DNA of 64,000 nucleotides from Photobacterium halotolerans DSM 18316 (GCF_000425165.1 NZ_KE384319.1:1-64000); one strand, 5' to 3'; positions 9,048-18,547 are shown, counted from the stretch's first letter. The notes: a model not told the origin generated them from the letters alone. Numbers and translations: made by a program.

Positions 9048-9463
9048 TGCAAAGAGAAGTACATGATTGCGTGTCATTTTTGCTGATACGCGGTGAAGAG
9101 GTATTGCTTGAAAAGCGCAAGCTGAGCAAAGTAGTTGATCCTGGCCTGATGGCCATTCCCGGTGGGCATGTCGAAGCAGGAGAAAGCCTGGAGCAGGCGC
9201 TGCACCGTGAAGTTGCCGAAGAGCTGACGGTGACGCCGATGGCCTATTTTCCGCTGTGTACGCTGTATCATCCCACCACAGAGTTACAACGGCTGCATTA
9301 TTATGTAGTGACTGACTGGACGGGTGAGCTGTCGGCACAGGAAGCGGAAGCGGTGATCTGGACATCACTCCATGAACCAGACGCTGCCACCGTAGCGGCG
9401 GATAACATTGCGCTGGCGGAGTACAGACGTGTGATTTTACCTATGTTGAAAGAGCGGCAGTAA
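9047..9463 (+). CDS. Nudix hydrolase
   Basis: A 138-residue Nudix-fold pyrophosphatase acting on a nucleoside diphosphate linked to another moiety. The Nudix box is complete: GGHVEAGESLEQALHREVAEEL (residues about 42-63), with the REVAEEL metal-binding glutamates. The ATG at 9047 is chosen because it overlaps the VOC stop (TAATG). The frame extends upstream to 8987 but that part lies within the VOC gene. The substrate is unknown. Confidence 0.87.
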   Translation: MQREVHDCVSFLLIRGEEVLLEKRKLSKVVDPGLMAIPGGHVEAGESLEQALHREVAEELTVTPMAYFPLCTLYHPTTELQRLHYYVVTDWTGELSAQEAEAVIWTSLHEPDAATVAADNIALAEYRRVILPMLKERQ

Positions 9464-9499
9464 GCATATTGATTGGATTTTGGCAGCAAGGGGAAGCGC

Positions 9500-9988
9500 A
9501 TGGCAATCAGAGTGATGACGGCAGACGATGCTGAAGAGGTCGAGGCATTAGTGAAAAGTGCGTTTCTGGCAAGTGCGGCAAAGCAACTCGCCCCGGCCGG
9601 TATCCATACTTTCTTTAAAGTGGCCTCAAAAGAAGCACTGTTGCTTCGCCTGCAGGAAGACAACCTGATGCTGGTGTATGAGCAACAGGGCAAAATTCTT
9701 GGTATGGCAGAACTCAAACAAGGGGCGCATCTGGCGATGTTATTTGTGCTGCCGGATTGGCAGGGAAACGGCATTGCGACTCAGTTGCTGCAGGTTTTAC
9801 TTCAACAGGTGCGTCATGCTGAGCTCACCGTGCGTGCTTCACTGAATTCAGTCTCTTTTTATCAGGCGCAGGGATTTCAGAAAACGGGTGCGGCGGCAGA
9901 GCTTGCCGGCCTGCGATACCAGCCCATGTCACTGACAATGGCCTCCACAGTTACAGCGCCGGCAGATCCGTCCGCTTCAGTGCTTTAG
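9500..9988 (+). CDS. GNAT family N-acetyltransferase
   Basis: A 162-residue acetyl-CoA-dependent acetyltransferase. The acetyl-CoA loop is recognisable as LFVLPDWQGNGIATQLLQ (canonical Q/RxxGxG/A written as WQGNGIA), followed by SVSFYQAQGFQKTG, the usual C-terminal strand-loop. The start at 9500 follows AAGGGGAAG. It is the last of the small-enzyme cluster. Its 3' end overlaps the convergent LysR gene by 38 bp. The acceptor substrate is unknown. Confidence 0.83.
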   Translation: MAIRVMTADDAEEVEALVKSAFLASAAKQLAPAGIHTFFKVASKEALLLRLQEDNLMLVYEQQGKILGMAELKQGAHLAMLFVLPDWQGNGIATQLLQVLLQQVRHAELTVRASLNSVSFYQAQGFQKTGAAAELAGLRYQPMSLTMASTVTAPADPSASVL

Positions 9989-10856
9989 CAAACGTCACTA
10001 TGGGCGAATCTGAGCGTTCATCCTTCCGAATCAGGGCTTGCCAGTTCAGGTAGAGCCCTTGCTCTGTGACTCGGGCTGTCCGCAGCTCGCCGCTTTTCAG
10101 GTACGGCTTTATCACCCAGCCTGGCATGATCGTAATCCCCATACCTGCTCTGACAAATTCCACGACCGCTTCGGTCACACCAGCCCTGATGACTTTCGGC
10201 GGCAACAGGTGATTAGGGCTGAACAGTTGTTCGTATTCGCGCCCGGGACCGGGTGTGGTGTGATAAGTAATGTAAGTATCGGCGGCGATTTCCTGTGGCG
10301 TCAGCCAGGCTTTGCCGGCATTCGGATGGTCTTTATGCATCACAGCGATCATTTCATCCCGAAACAGTTTCAGCACCCGGAAGCCAGTCTGGGTCACCGT
10401 GCCGGAGACAATAGAAATGTCTATCGTACCGTTGCGTAAAGCCGTAAACGGATCGAGAGAGACATCGGGAATGATTTCGACCGAATAGCTGGGAAAGTCC
10501 TGATTAAACAGCTTAATAAAGGGCGGCAGCCAATGGTAACCGCCGTAGGCTTCATTACCCACCCGAATCACGTGCTCTATCCCCACCGACAGCTTGTCGA
10601 TGTCATTTTCAGCCCGTTCCAGCTCACTGAGGACCACAGTGGCAGATAACAGCAGCCGTTTCCCTGCGCTGGTCGGAATGAGCTTCTTATGCTGGCGGTA
10701 AAACAGCTCGGTATTTAACAAGCGTTCTGCTTCACGAATGCGGTGGCTGAGCGCAGATTGCGTCAGGCCAATCTGACTGGCTGCTTCAGACACACTGCCT
10801 GCCTTTGCCACAGCCATTATCATTTGCAAGTGTCTTGTACTGATTTTTGTAGCCAT
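9951..10856 (-). CDS. LysR-family transcriptional regulator
   Basis: A 301-residue LysR-type regulator: N-terminal winged HTH (LQMIMAVAKAGSVSEAASQIGLTQSALSHRI written in part here) and a C-terminal periplasmic-binding-like effector domain. It is divergent from kynA with about 115 bp between starts, the classical LysR arrangement. The likely role is control of the kynurenine operon in response to tryptophan or a metabolite such as kynurenine. That is inferred from position; MetR-like similarity of the effector domain (VIPDVSLDPFTAL, PGPGREYEQLF) leaves other targets possible. Confidence 0.85.
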   Translation of the reverse strand: MATKISTRHLQMIMAVAKAGSVSEAASQIGLTQSALSHRIREAERLLNTELFYRQHKKLIPTSAGKRLLLSATVVLSELERAENDIDKLSVGIEHVIRVGNEAYGGYHWLPPFIKLFNQDFPSYSVEIIPDVSLDPFTALRNGTIDISIVSGTVTQTGFRVLKLFRDEMIAVMHKDHPNAGKAWLTPQEIAADTYITYHTTPGPGREYEQLFSPNHLLPPKVIRAGVTEAVVEFVRAGMGITIMPGWVIKPYLKSGELRTARVTEQGLYLNWQALIRKDERSDSPIVTFAKALKRTDLPAL

Positions 10857-10972
10857 GATGTATGAAAAAAGTTAATGAGTTTTGAATATTTTATGAAATT
10901 TACAGTTAAAAAGGCGTCTCGTAAACTAATAAATGAATGGTCAATAGCCTCTGACAGGCAAGGAAATAGTTG

Positions 10973-11851
10973 ATGAACAAAATGGATAAAAATCAGACTG
11001 CGCCCACGCTGAAAGTGGACCTGGACAATGAAAAAGTGCATTGGGATCAGGACATGAGCTACGGGCAGTATCTCGCCCTGGGACCATTACTCTCCTGCCA
11101 GCACCCGGTTACTCAACAACACGACGAAATGTTATTTGTGGTCATTCATCAGGTGTCTGAATTATGGATGAAGCTTTGTCTGCACGAAGCCTATGGGGCG
11201 GTGGAGAATATTCGCCAGGACAAGCTGCGCCCGGCCTTTAAAATGATGAGCCGCATGGCACGCATTCAGTCTCAGATGCTGAATGCCTGGGAAGTGCTGG
11301 CCACCATGACGCCGGCCGATTATGCCAGCTTCCGCGATGAACTGGGTCAGAGCTCTGGCTTTCAGTCTTATCAGTACCGCGAACTGGAATTTCTGCTCGG
11401 TAACAAAAATGAGGCCATGATTCAGGCCCACCGCGCGCACCCGAAATATTACGATCACCTGAAATCTGTGCTTCATGCGCCCAGCATTTATGACATCACG
11501 CTGCAGTTGCTCAAAGCCCGCGGATTCGATGTGCCTGAGTCTCACCTCGACCGCGACTTCTCCCAGCCGTATCAGGCAAGCGAAGCCATTGAACGCATCT
11601 GGGCGGAAATCTACAACAACAGCAACGAATACTGGGATCTCTATGAGCTGGCCGAAAAGCTGGTCGACATGGAGTTCAATTTCCAGAAATGGCGTTTCAG
11701 CCACATGAAAACGGTTGAGCGCATCATTGGCTATCGTCGCGGCACGGGCGGCACCTCGGGGGTGAAATACCTCAACAAAGCATTGGAACTGCAATTTTTC
11801 CCGGAATTGTGGTCGGTGCGTACCTCTATTGAAGGACCGAAGCATGGCTAA
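10973..11851 (+). CDS. kynA: Tryptophan 2,3-dioxygenase
   Basis: Haem dioxygenase opening the indole ring of L-tryptophan to N-formylkynurenine, the first step of the kynurenine pathway. 292 residues, the bacterial size. Hallmarks are HDEMLFVVIHQVSELWMKL (substrate-pocket His and distal region), RELEFLLGNKN, WRFSHMKTVERIIGYRRGTGGTSGVKYL (proximal haem-ligand His and the substrate-binding GTGGT loop). The ATG at 10973 follows AAGGAAAT; an in-frame TTG three bases earlier is less likely. It heads the kynA-kynB-kynU operon and overlaps kynB by 8 bp. Confidence 0.95.
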   Translation: MNKMDKNQTAPTLKVDLDNEKVHWDQDMSYGQYLALGPLLSCQHPVTQQHDEMLFVVIHQVSELWMKLCLHEAYGAVENIRQDKLRPAFKMMSRMARIQSQMLNAWEVLATMTPADYASFRDELGQSSGFQSYQYRELEFLLGNKNEAMIQAHRAHPKYYDHLKSVLHAPSIYDITLQLLKARGFDVPESHLDRDFSQPYQASEAIERIWAEIYNNSNEYWDLYELAEKLVDMEFNFQKWRFSHMKTVERIIGYRRGTGGTSGVKYLNKALELQFFPELWSVRTSIEGPKHG

Positions 11852-12473
11852 AATCTGGGATATTTCGCAAACGCTGCGACAGGGTTTACCGGTCTGGCCG
11901 GGCGATACGGCATTTTCTTCGCATTTCCACTGGGAAATGAGCGAGGAGTGCCCGGTCAACGTCGGTCAGTTTTCTCTGTCGTGTCACTCAGGCACCCATG
12001 CCGATGCGCCTGCGCATTACGATGCACAGGGTAAAACCATGGAAGCGGTCAGCCTGGATTATTACATCGGCCCGTGTGTGGTGATTGATGCCACCCGGTC
12101 AGTCGGCTGGGTAAAACCGCAGGACATCATTGATCAGCTGCCGGATCAGGTCGAGCGGGTGATTTTCAAAACCTACCTGCAGTTTCCTCACCATGAGTGG
12201 CGGTCTGATTTTACGGCGGTAGCCTCAGAGACAATCGATCTACTCGCAGAGCGCGGTGCCTGTCTGATAGGTATCGACAGTCCGTCGTTGGATCCCCAAA
12301 CCTCGAAAACCATGAGTGCCCACAATGCGGTGAAGCGCCATCGCATGGCGATATTGGAAGGTCTGGTATTGGATGACGTGCCTGCCGGAGAGTATGAGCT
12401 GATAGCACCGCCGTTAAAACTGGATTCGCTGGATGCTTCCCCCGTACGGGCACTGTTGCGCAGTGTTGTCTAG
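11844..12473 (+). CDS. kynB: Kynurenine formamidase (arylformamidase)
   Basis: Zinc-dependent cyclase-family hydrolase converting N-formylkynurenine to kynurenine and formate. 209 residues. The metal-binding signature is SCHSGTHADAPAHYD near residue 50, with later LIGIDSPSLDPQTSK typical of KynB. The ATG at 11844, overlapping the end of kynA, is chosen because homology begins at MAKIWDISQTL; the ATG at 11829 would extend into kynA coding sequence. Overlap implies translational coupling. Confidence 0.93.
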   Translation: MAKIWDISQTLRQGLPVWPGDTAFSSHFHWEMSEECPVNVGQFSLSCHSGTHADAPAHYDAQGKTMEAVSLDYYIGPCVVIDATRSVGWVKPQDIIDQLPDQVERVIFKTYLQFPHHEWRSDFTAVASETIDLLAERGACLIGIDSPSLDPQTSKTMSAHNAVKRHRMAILEGLVLDDVPAGEYELIAPPLKLDSLDASPVRALLRSVV

Positions 12474-12501
12474 CCATCGGATAAATCAGGAGTCATTGAA
12501 C

Positions 12502-13743
12502 ATGCAAACACTGGACAGAGCCTATTTTGAAGAGCTGGATCGCGTCGATCCCCTTGCCGATTATCGGGATCAGTTTGATGTGCCCGCCGGGCACATCTAT
12601 CTCAACGGTAATTCCCTGGGAATGTTACCAAAGGCGGCAAAAGAAAAAGCCCGGCAAGTGGTGGAAGAGCAGTGGGGTCAGGGCTTGATCCGCAGCTGGA
12701 ACACCCACGACTGGATCCGCATACCACACCGGGTGGGAGATAAAATAGCCGGTCTGATTGGGGCAGACGACGGCGAAGTGATCGTGGCGGACTCCACCTC
12801 TGTCAACCTGTTCAAGATGGCGGCAGCGGCGGTGAAGCTGAACGCAGGGCGCCGTAAAATACTGTCTGAACCGGGCAACTTCCCGACGGATCTTTATATC
12901 TTGCAAGGACTGGAACAGTTTCTGGACGGCAAAGTGAACCTGGTGACTGCGCATCGCGATAACATTCTGGATGCCATCGATGAAGACACGGCTGTCGTGG
13001 TGCTGACCCATGTGCATTACAAGAGTGGTGCCATGTTTGATATGGCGGCCATTACAGCCCGTGCGCACGAAAAAGGCGCCCTGGTGATCTGGGATCTCAG
13101 CCACAGCACAGGCGCTGTGCCTGTGCAGTTAAATCAGGTGGGCGCCGACTTTGCCATTGGTTGCGGCTACAAATATCTCAATGGTGGTCCGGGCGCACCG
13201 GGTTTCCTGTTTGTTGCCAAGCGCCATCAGGCACAGTTGCAACAACCACTGAGCGGCTGGTTTGGTCACGCCAATCCCTTTGCGATGCGGGATGACTATG
13301 AAGCGGCACCGGGTATTGCGCGCACTTTGTGTGGTACCACGCCTGTTGTTGGTGCCAGCCTGCTGGAAGTGGGGGTGGATATCATGGCCTCGGCTGACAT
13401 GCACCAGATCCGTGAAAAGTCCCTTCGCATGGGCCAGTTGTTTATTGAGCTGATTGAACAGCGCTGCAGTCAGTACGGCTTCGGGCTGGCATCGTCAAAA
13501 GATCCGGCGGTGCGGGGCAGTCAGGTTTCCCTGACACACGAGCAGGGCTTCGCCATCATGCAGGCCTTGATTGCACGCAATATCATCGGCGATTTCCGTG
13601 CACCGGATATCCTTCGTTTCGGCTTCACGCCGCTGTATGTTCGCTATGTCGATCTCTGGGATTGTGTGGATGCGCTGGTTGATATCATGGCGAACGATTG
13701 CTGGGATCAGGCGGCATTCAAAAAGCTCACCGCAGTGACCTGA
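12502..13743 (+). CDS. kynU: Kynureninase
   Basis: PLP enzyme cleaving kynurenine to anthranilate and alanine. 413 residues starting MQTLDRAYFEELDRVDPL. The start at 12502 follows CAGGAGTC. The PLP lysine lies in GCGYKYLNGGPGAPGF (Lys about 224), and YLNGNSLGMLP near residue 35 is the usual substrate-binding block. It is the last gene of the operon, so the pathway encoded here stops at anthranilate. There is no 3-hydroxyanthranilate branch and no anthranilate dioxygenase nearby. Anthranilate could feed degradation elsewhere or quinolone-type signalling; neither is shown. Confidence 0.95.
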   Translation: MQTLDRAYFEELDRVDPLADYRDQFDVPAGHIYLNGNSLGMLPKAAKEKARQVVEEQWGQGLIRSWNTHDWIRIPHRVGDKIAGLIGADDGEVIVADSTSVNLFKMAAAAVKLNAGRRKILSEPGNFPTDLYILQGLEQFLDGKVNLVTAHRDNILDAIDEDTAVVVLTHVHYKSGAMFDMAAITARAHEKGALVIWDLSHSTGAVPVQLNQVGADFAIGCGYKYLNGGPGAPGFLFVAKRHQAQLQQPLSGWFGHANPFAMRDDYEAAPGIARTLCGTTPVVGASLLEVGVDIMASADMHQIREKSLRMGQLFIELIEQRCSQYGFGLASSKDPAVRGSQVSLTHEQGFAIMQALIARNIIGDFRAPDILRFGFTPLYVRYVDLWDCVDALVDIMANDCWDQAAFKKLTAVT

Positions 13744-13848
13744 TGTTCAGATCTGTGCGAGGTGCAGAATGATAATTATCAAAGTAAAAGGGCGAACTGA
13801 GATGCAAAGAATGCGACCGCATCAATCAATACAGCGGCTAACGCAGGT

Positions 13849-13938
13849 GGCCTGCCTGCGGCAGGCCGACTGAACGGGTCAACCCGAATTCTGTCACGTG
13901 GCGATAAAGCCGGGCGCAGCATATGTCCCGGCTTTTTT
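13849..13938 (+). terminator. Two hairpins ending the kyn operon
   Basis: The first is a perfect 8-bp stem GGCCTGCC-TGC-GGCAGGCC (13849-13867). The second is an intrinsic terminator, AAAGCCGGG ... CCCGGCTTTTTT (13906-13938), with a T-run. A 34-codon frame at 13769 lies between kynU and the first hairpin but shows no recognisable feature. Confidence 0.8.
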
Positions 13939-14019
13939 GCTTCTGGTCGTTATACCTGACGGACAGCCTCTGATTGCCTATAGTTGATGGGGAGCAGGCT
14001 GATCCGTTCAGGAGTCCGG

Positions 14020-14634
14020 ATGAAAATCAGAAAATTCAGAGTTGGCTGGGTGGTTTTCAGTCTCAGTGCTGCAGCTGTTCTGGTATATCATCAGGTTAAA
14101 GCAGCACAGCCATCGTTTGACTGCACCGGTGTGGCAGATGGCAGTATTGAGGCGATGATTTGTCAGGACCAAGAATTAGCGGCGTTAGATACCAAGCTGT
14201 CTGAGGTCTATAAGCAGGCTGCTGACAAAGCCACTAATGAGCATCCCCCCACCTTGAAAGCAGAGCAGAGAGGCTGGGTGAAAGGCCGCAATGAATGCTG
14301 GAAAGCCGATGATAAAAAGTCATGTGCTAAGTCTGAATATCAGCGGCGTATTGCTGAGTTGCAGGCCAGGTATGGCTTAATTGAGGTAACAGCAAGCGTC
14401 ACCTATCTGTGTACGGATCAACCGGGCAGTGAAGTGACTGCGACTTACTATCCGACGGATCCGCCAACCCTGATTGCCGAACGGGGTGACAGTGTCTCAC
14501 TGATGTATCAGCAGCAAAGCGCCAGCGGCACTAAATATGTCGGACGCAATGAAAGCCTGTGGGAGCATCAGGGCGAAGCAACCGTCATCTGGGGATACGG
14601 TGCGCCAGAGCTCAACTGCAAAGTGAAGCCCTAG
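14020..14634 (+). CDS. Secreted LprI-domain plus MliC-domain lysozyme inhibitor
   Basis: A 204-residue exported protein. After an N-terminal signal/anchor (about residues 1-28) comes an LprI-type DUF1311 domain: FDCTGVADGSIEAMICQD, LAALDTKLSEVY, QRGWVKGRNECW, with the usual paired cysteines. It is followed by an MliC-like domain: YLCTDQPGSEVTATYYP, SVSLMYQQQSASGTKYVGRNESLWEH, and a terminal Cys. Both domain families inhibit c-type lysozyme, so the protein probably protects envelope peptidoglycan. The start at 14020 follows CAGGAG. A two-domain arrangement is known but less common than either domain alone. Confidence 0.8.
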   Translation: MKIRKFRVGWVVFSLSAAAVLVYHQVKAAQPSFDCTGVADGSIEAMICQDQELAALDTKLSEVYKQAADKATNEHPPTLKAEQRGWVKGRNECWKADDKKSCAKSEYQRRIAELQARYGLIEVTASVTYLCTDQPGSEVTATYYPTDPPTLIAERGDSVSLMYQQQSASGTKYVGRNESLWEHQGEATVIWGYGAPELNCKVKP

Positions 14635-14708
14635 CACGATGATGCATGAGCGCGATGAAGCCGTAGCTTGATAAAACATGCTTCCTGCAGTCAATATCGG
14701 GTTCACGT

Positions 14709-15080
14709 TTACAAAATGATATACACCATAAAAGCACCGAACAGTGCTGCAAATATGCCTGCCAGTCGTCCCTGAATGTCGTTAAGATCAACGGCCCAGC
14801 TGATGAGTTTTTTAAAGTTCCCTCTGCCAAGAATTAACAGAAAAATCGCCGCAATAATGGATATCCAGCCGATAGCGGCGACCACCAAGGGCATATCGGT
14901 ACTATCAGCATACTCAATTAACAGATAGCCAATCAGCAGTCGCACGGCAACCGCCACAAAATGCAGCCAGAGCTGTTTTTTGTGTCTGTCGATAAAGTCC
15001 AGAATCAGTCTGGGCTCTGCGGCAATAACCAAACCTGAAAACGCGACGGCTACGCCTATCAGGCCAATCAGCAATCTCAT
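14709..15080 (-). CDS. Small integral membrane protein, unknown function
   Basis: 123 residues with about four hydrophobic segments: residues 2-21, a segment around 40-57, one around 63-86, and a final one GIFAALFGAFMVYII. No catalytic motif is visible and I do not recognise the family. The start at 15080 is well supported by AGGAGAG seven bases upstream. It lies between the lysozyme inhibitor and a BCCT transporter in the transporter's orientation, 67 bp downstream of its end, and could be co-transcribed. Confidence 0.65.
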   Translation of the reverse strand: MRLLIGLIGVAVAFSGLVIAAEPRLILDFIDRHKKQLWLHFVAVAVRLLIGYLLIEYADSTDMPLVVAAIGWISIIAAIFLLILGRGNFKKLISWAVDLNDIQGRLAGIFAALFGAFMVYIIL

Positions 15081-15147
15081 ATCCGCTCTCCTGTCATGGG
15101 AGAAAAGTCAACAGGGGTCTGTACCTGGCCGGTACAGAGAATAGGTC

Positions 15148-16845
15148 TTACAACCTTGACGGATGGCTGTCCGGATCCCCCTCAATATGAGGTTTGTCAT
15201 CATGTGATACACCGTGCTCTTCCGGCCCTTCCTGATCCCAGGAACCCTCTTCGGTCCATGGGTCGTCATCCGGCAATTCTTCGATATAGATTTCTTTGTC
15301 CTCATAATCGGGTTGATAGCGAAGATCAAAGTGCGCTGCGCGAATAATGGAAATGCACAACAGCAAAGCAACAATAAGCAATGGTACGCCCCCGATCACA
15401 CTGGCTGTCTGCAGGGTATCCAGCCCCCCGATGAACATCAGGGTAATGGGCATGACAGACAGAGCAAATGCCCAGAACAGACGGTTCCAGCGCGCCGGCT
15501 CTTCATCTATCTCTTTTTGCACCACAGCAGCCAGAATATAGGAAATAGAATCAAAGGTGGTGGCGGTGAAGATCACCGCCAGTATGGTAAAGGCGAGAAC
15601 CACCAGTTTACTGAGGGCCAGGGTGTGCAGCATGGCGAAAATCGCGGCAGTGGCGCCCTGATTGTTCAGTATGGAAATAACATCTAACTGCCCGGAAAGT
15701 TGCAGATAAATACCGTAATTACCCATGATCATGAAAAACAGGAAACAGCCCAGGGTGCCGAAAAAAATCGAGCCGACAACCATGGCTTTTATGGTTCGTC
15801 CCTTGGATATACGGGCGATAAACAGCCCCACGCTGGGTGCGAAAACCAGCCACCAGGCCCAGTAGAAAATGGTCCAGTCCTGCGGGAAATGGGTGTCCGG
15901 GAACTGCTGAAACTGGGCAAATGGCTCTGTCCAGGTCGCCATTTCGAACAGGTTGCCGATCATTCGGCCCAGTGAATCCAGCCCGGTGTTCAGCATGAAG
16001 AGAGTGGGTCCGGTAATAAATATGAACAGCAAGATGCCGACGGCCAGCCACATGTTGATATTAGACAGTAACTGGATGCCTTTTTTCAGACCGGCATAAG
16101 CGCTGTAACCGAAAATGGCAGTACAGACAATTAACACGCCAATGCGTGTATAGAGATTGTTCGGTACACCGAGAAGTTCATGGGCGCCCTGATTAATTAG
16201 CGGAGCGGCAAGGCCGAGGGTGGTTGCACCGCCTCCCAGCATACCGAAGATAAAAAACACATCGATGAGCTTACCCAGCCATCCGCGTGCCCGCTCTTCA
16301 CCCAGTACCGGCATTAAGGCTTCACTGATTTTCAGGACGCTGTGGTTACGGACATAATAGAAATAGGCAATCGGCAGCGCAGGGATCAGATAAATAGACC
16401 AGGCCAGCGGCCCCCAGTGGAAAATGCCGTAGGTGACTGCCCATTTGGCGGCTTCGTGCGTACCGCCGGGAATGTCGAAAGGCGGGGTCTGATAATAGTA
16501 AGCCCACTCAATCATCGACCAGTAAAGAATCGACGCGCCAATACCAGAGCAAAACAGCATTGCAGCCCAGGAGAAGGTCGAAAACTCCGGGTTTTCCTCT
16601 GGCGTACCCAGTTTGATCTGGCCGATATCACTGAAGGTGATATACACCATAAAGAGAAACGCACCCAGGCCGAGAATCAGATAGAGCACGCCAAGCTTAT
16701 CGGTCACAAAATCCTTGGCGCTCAGCACCCAGGCCGCACCAGCCTCAGGAAAGAAAACTAAAGGCAAGGTCACGGCCAATAACAGAAAGAGGGAACCGAA
16801 AAAAGTAGGTTTATCTATGATGTCATTGAATTTGGTGGACGACAT
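15148..16845 (-). CDS. BCCT family transporter (betaine/carnitine/choline type)
   Basis: A 565-residue inner-membrane protein with 12 predicted helices. BCCT hallmarks are GIGASILYWSMIEWAYY (first half), FGMLGGGATTLGLAAPL (glycine-rich substrate/Na+ region) and TIFYWAWWLVFAPSVGLFIARISKGRT (the tryptophan-rich signature of helix 8). The C-terminal 50 residues are strongly acidic (EELPDDDPWTEEG), resembling regulatory tails of osmosensing BCCT carriers. The likely substrate is a quaternary amine or similar osmolyte, but this cannot be fixed by sequence. The upstream gap to mglB is shared by divergent promoters. Confidence 0.9.
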   Translation of the reverse strand: MSSTKFNDIIDKPTFFGSLFLLLAVTLPLVFFPEAGAAWVLSAKDFVTDKLGVLYLILGLGAFLFMVYITFSDIGQIKLGTPEENPEFSTFSWAAMLFCSGIGASILYWSMIEWAYYYQTPPFDIPGGTHEAAKWAVTYGIFHWGPLAWSIYLIPALPIAYFYYVRNHSVLKISEALMPVLGEERARGWLGKLIDVFFIFGMLGGGATTLGLAAPLINQGAHELLGVPNNLYTRIGVLIVCTAIFGYSAYAGLKKGIQLLSNINMWLAVGILLFIFITGPTLFMLNTGLDSLGRMIGNLFEMATWTEPFAQFQQFPDTHFPQDWTIFYWAWWLVFAPSVGLFIARISKGRTIKAMVVGSIFFGTLGCFLFFMIMGNYGIYLQLSGQLDVISILNNQGATAAIFAMLHTLALSKLVVLAFTILAVIFTATTFDSISYILAAVVQKEIDEEPARWNRLFWAFALSVMPITLMFIGGLDTLQTASVIGGVPLLIVALLLCISIIRAAHFDLRYQPDYEDKEIYIEELPDDDPWTEEGSWDQEGPEEHGVSHDDKPHIEGDPDSHPSRL

Positions 16846-17549
16846 CGCGGCCTCCGCACAAAAATGGGTGTGTGATTCGTCCGTGAGCTGGGTTGTATAT
16901 GAGTCGTATTGTTAATTCACAGAGCATAACGTCCGGAAAACCAATGCCGATCCATAGTGCCGATTACGAGCTTAGTATAGCCGAGCTGTCAAACCGCGTT
17001 GATTCAAAGCCGATTCTCGCCGGCTGTGTTTGACCGTGATTGGCCGGATATAGTGATAGCAATATTTTGGTATCGTTTACACATTCAGTTTGAATTCCCG
17101 CGCATTTCTTTTATCCGCTCGATCAGTCCTCGCTGGGCTAACCTTAGGCTGTCATGATGTTTCTGCACATTTTGTGAGGCTCATCTGGGTGGTTTTTGTT
17201 ACAAAAATGGAGTGGAAAGGGCTGCAGTGGTCCGTTTCAACCCTTTGTAATTCTCTGTATTCGATGCTTAATTTGTTTAAATTGCTGATTTTAAATACTT
17301 TGTTTTTATTGCTGTCCATGTGTCCTGCCAATCATTCCATTATGCTGTTTTGATACCTGCCAGAGAGGTTTGTTACATAACGGAGGTTTTATCTGTGCTG
17401 GGGAAACGTTTACATTTTTGCTGCTGATCACTTTTTATTAACCTTTGTCAGGTTAGACTCGCCGCTGTTAGGTCGGATAAGCGAAGTGAATCGCATGGCC
17501 TCAACCCTACACCCAGTCGTATACCAATAATGAATACAGGACGAGTTTG
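16846..17549. promoter_or_regulatory. Divergent BCCT / mgl control region
   Basis: About 700 bp without a convincing gene. It should contain the BCCT promoter on the minus strand and the mgl promoter on the plus strand. One GalR-type operator is clear at 17402-17413. A weaker related sequence (GGTATCGTTTACAC) lies at about 17069-17082 and might be a half-site. An 87-codon frame at 17090 shows no coding signature. Confidence 0.5.
17402..17413. promoter_or_regulatory. GalR/LacI-type operator of the mgl operon
   Basis: GGAAACGTTTAC, with the central CG and flanking A/T tract of LacI/GalR-family sites. It is the exact reverse complement of the 12-mer at 24485-24496 before galT. TTTACA at its right edge could serve as a -35 element, with a TTTATT/TATTAA-like -10 further downstream, so binding here would block transcription. 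The GalR-like protein at 28110-29114 is the expected ligand. Confidence 0.7.
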
Positions 17550-18527
17550 ATGAAAAAATTAACCTTGCTAGCAACCCTTTGCGCGGGCGTTACACTCGCT
17601 TCATCAGCTACAGCAGGCACCACAGTCGGCGTGACTGTGTATAAATATGACGACAACTTTATGTCGGTTGTGCGCCAGGCGATTGAAAAAGAAGCCAATC
17701 AGGACGGTGATACCCGCGTCATGATGAATGACTCACAAAACAGTCAGTCAATGCAGAACGATCAGATCGACATCATGCTGGCAAGGGGCGTTCAGGCGCT
17801 GGCGATTAATCTGGTTGACCCGGCGGCAGCACCGGTTGTGATCAGTAAAGCGAAAATGGATGATGTGCCGGTTGTGTTCTACAACAAAGAACCGAGTGCC
17901 GCCGTTCTGGCAAGCTATGACAAAGCGTATTATGTAGGTACAGATTCAAAAGAGTCGGGTGTCATTCAGGGCAACCTGATTGCTAAGCAATGGAAAGCGC
18001 ATCCGGAATGGGACCTGAACAAAGACGGCAAGCTGCAGTTTGTGATGCTGAAAGGCGAACCGGGCCATCCTGATGCAGAAGCCCGTACCACTTATTCGGT
18101 GAAGACCATCAACGACAACGGTATCGAAACCCAGCAACTGCACATGGATACAGGTATGTGGGATACCGCGATGGCCAAAGATAAAATGGACGCCTGGATC
18201 TCGGGTCCGAACGGCAACAAGATCGAAGTTGTGATTGCAAATAATGACGGTATGGCGATGGGCGCTGTGGAATCTCTTAAAGCCGTAGGTAAAAGCCAGC
18301 TCCCTGTATTTGGTGTCGACGCACTGGATGAAGCACTGAGTATGATCAAAAAAGGTGAACTGGCCGGTACGGTACTCAATGATGCCCAGAATCAGGCCAA
18401 AGCGACGTTTGAGCTGGCACGTAACCTTGCCAACGGCCGTTCGGCAACGGAAGGCACCCACTGGAAAGTGGTGAACAAAGTGGTTCGCGTTCCTTACGTC
18501 GGTGTTGATGCCAGCACCTTGAAATAA
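17550..18527 (+). CDS. mglB: Galactose/glucose ABC transporter substrate-binding protein
   Basis: Periplasmic sugar-binding protein of the high-affinity Mgl (galactose, glucose, methyl-galactoside) importer. 325 residues with a signal peptide ending ASSATA (about residue 23). Family blocks include [63 protein letters not shown] and [14 protein letters not shown], with the Asn/Asp sugar ligands of MglB. The ATG at 17550 follows AGGACGAG; an in-frame TTG at 17547 is less likely. First gene of mglBAC-lacZ. Confidence 0.94.
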   Translation: MKKLTLLATLCAGVTLASSATAGTTVGVTVYKYDDNFMSVVRQAIEKEANQDGDTRVMMNDSQNSQSMQNDQIDIMLARGVQALAINLVDPAAAPVVISKAKMDDVPVVFYNKEPSAAVLASYDKAYYVGTDSKESGVIQGNLIAKQWKAHPEWDLNKDGKLQFVMLKGEPGHPDAEARTTYSVKTINDNGIETQQLHMDTGMWDTAMAKDKMDAWISGPNGNKIEVVIANNDGMAMGAVESLKAVGKSQLPVFGVDALDEALSMIKKGELAGTVLNDAQNQAKATFELARNLANGRSATEGTHWKVVNKVVRVPYVGVDASTLK

Positions 18528-18547
18528 CCACGCCTTGTTCCATCCGG

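Noticed and set aside
13769..13873. 34-codon frame after kynU with a plausible ribosome-binding site
   Set aside because: It ends inside the terminator hairpins, has no recognisable composition and no known leader-peptide role here.
17090..17353. 87-codon frame upstream of mglB
   Set aside because: No ribosome-binding site, no family resemblance and hydrophobic low-complexity content. It lies in the mgl control region.
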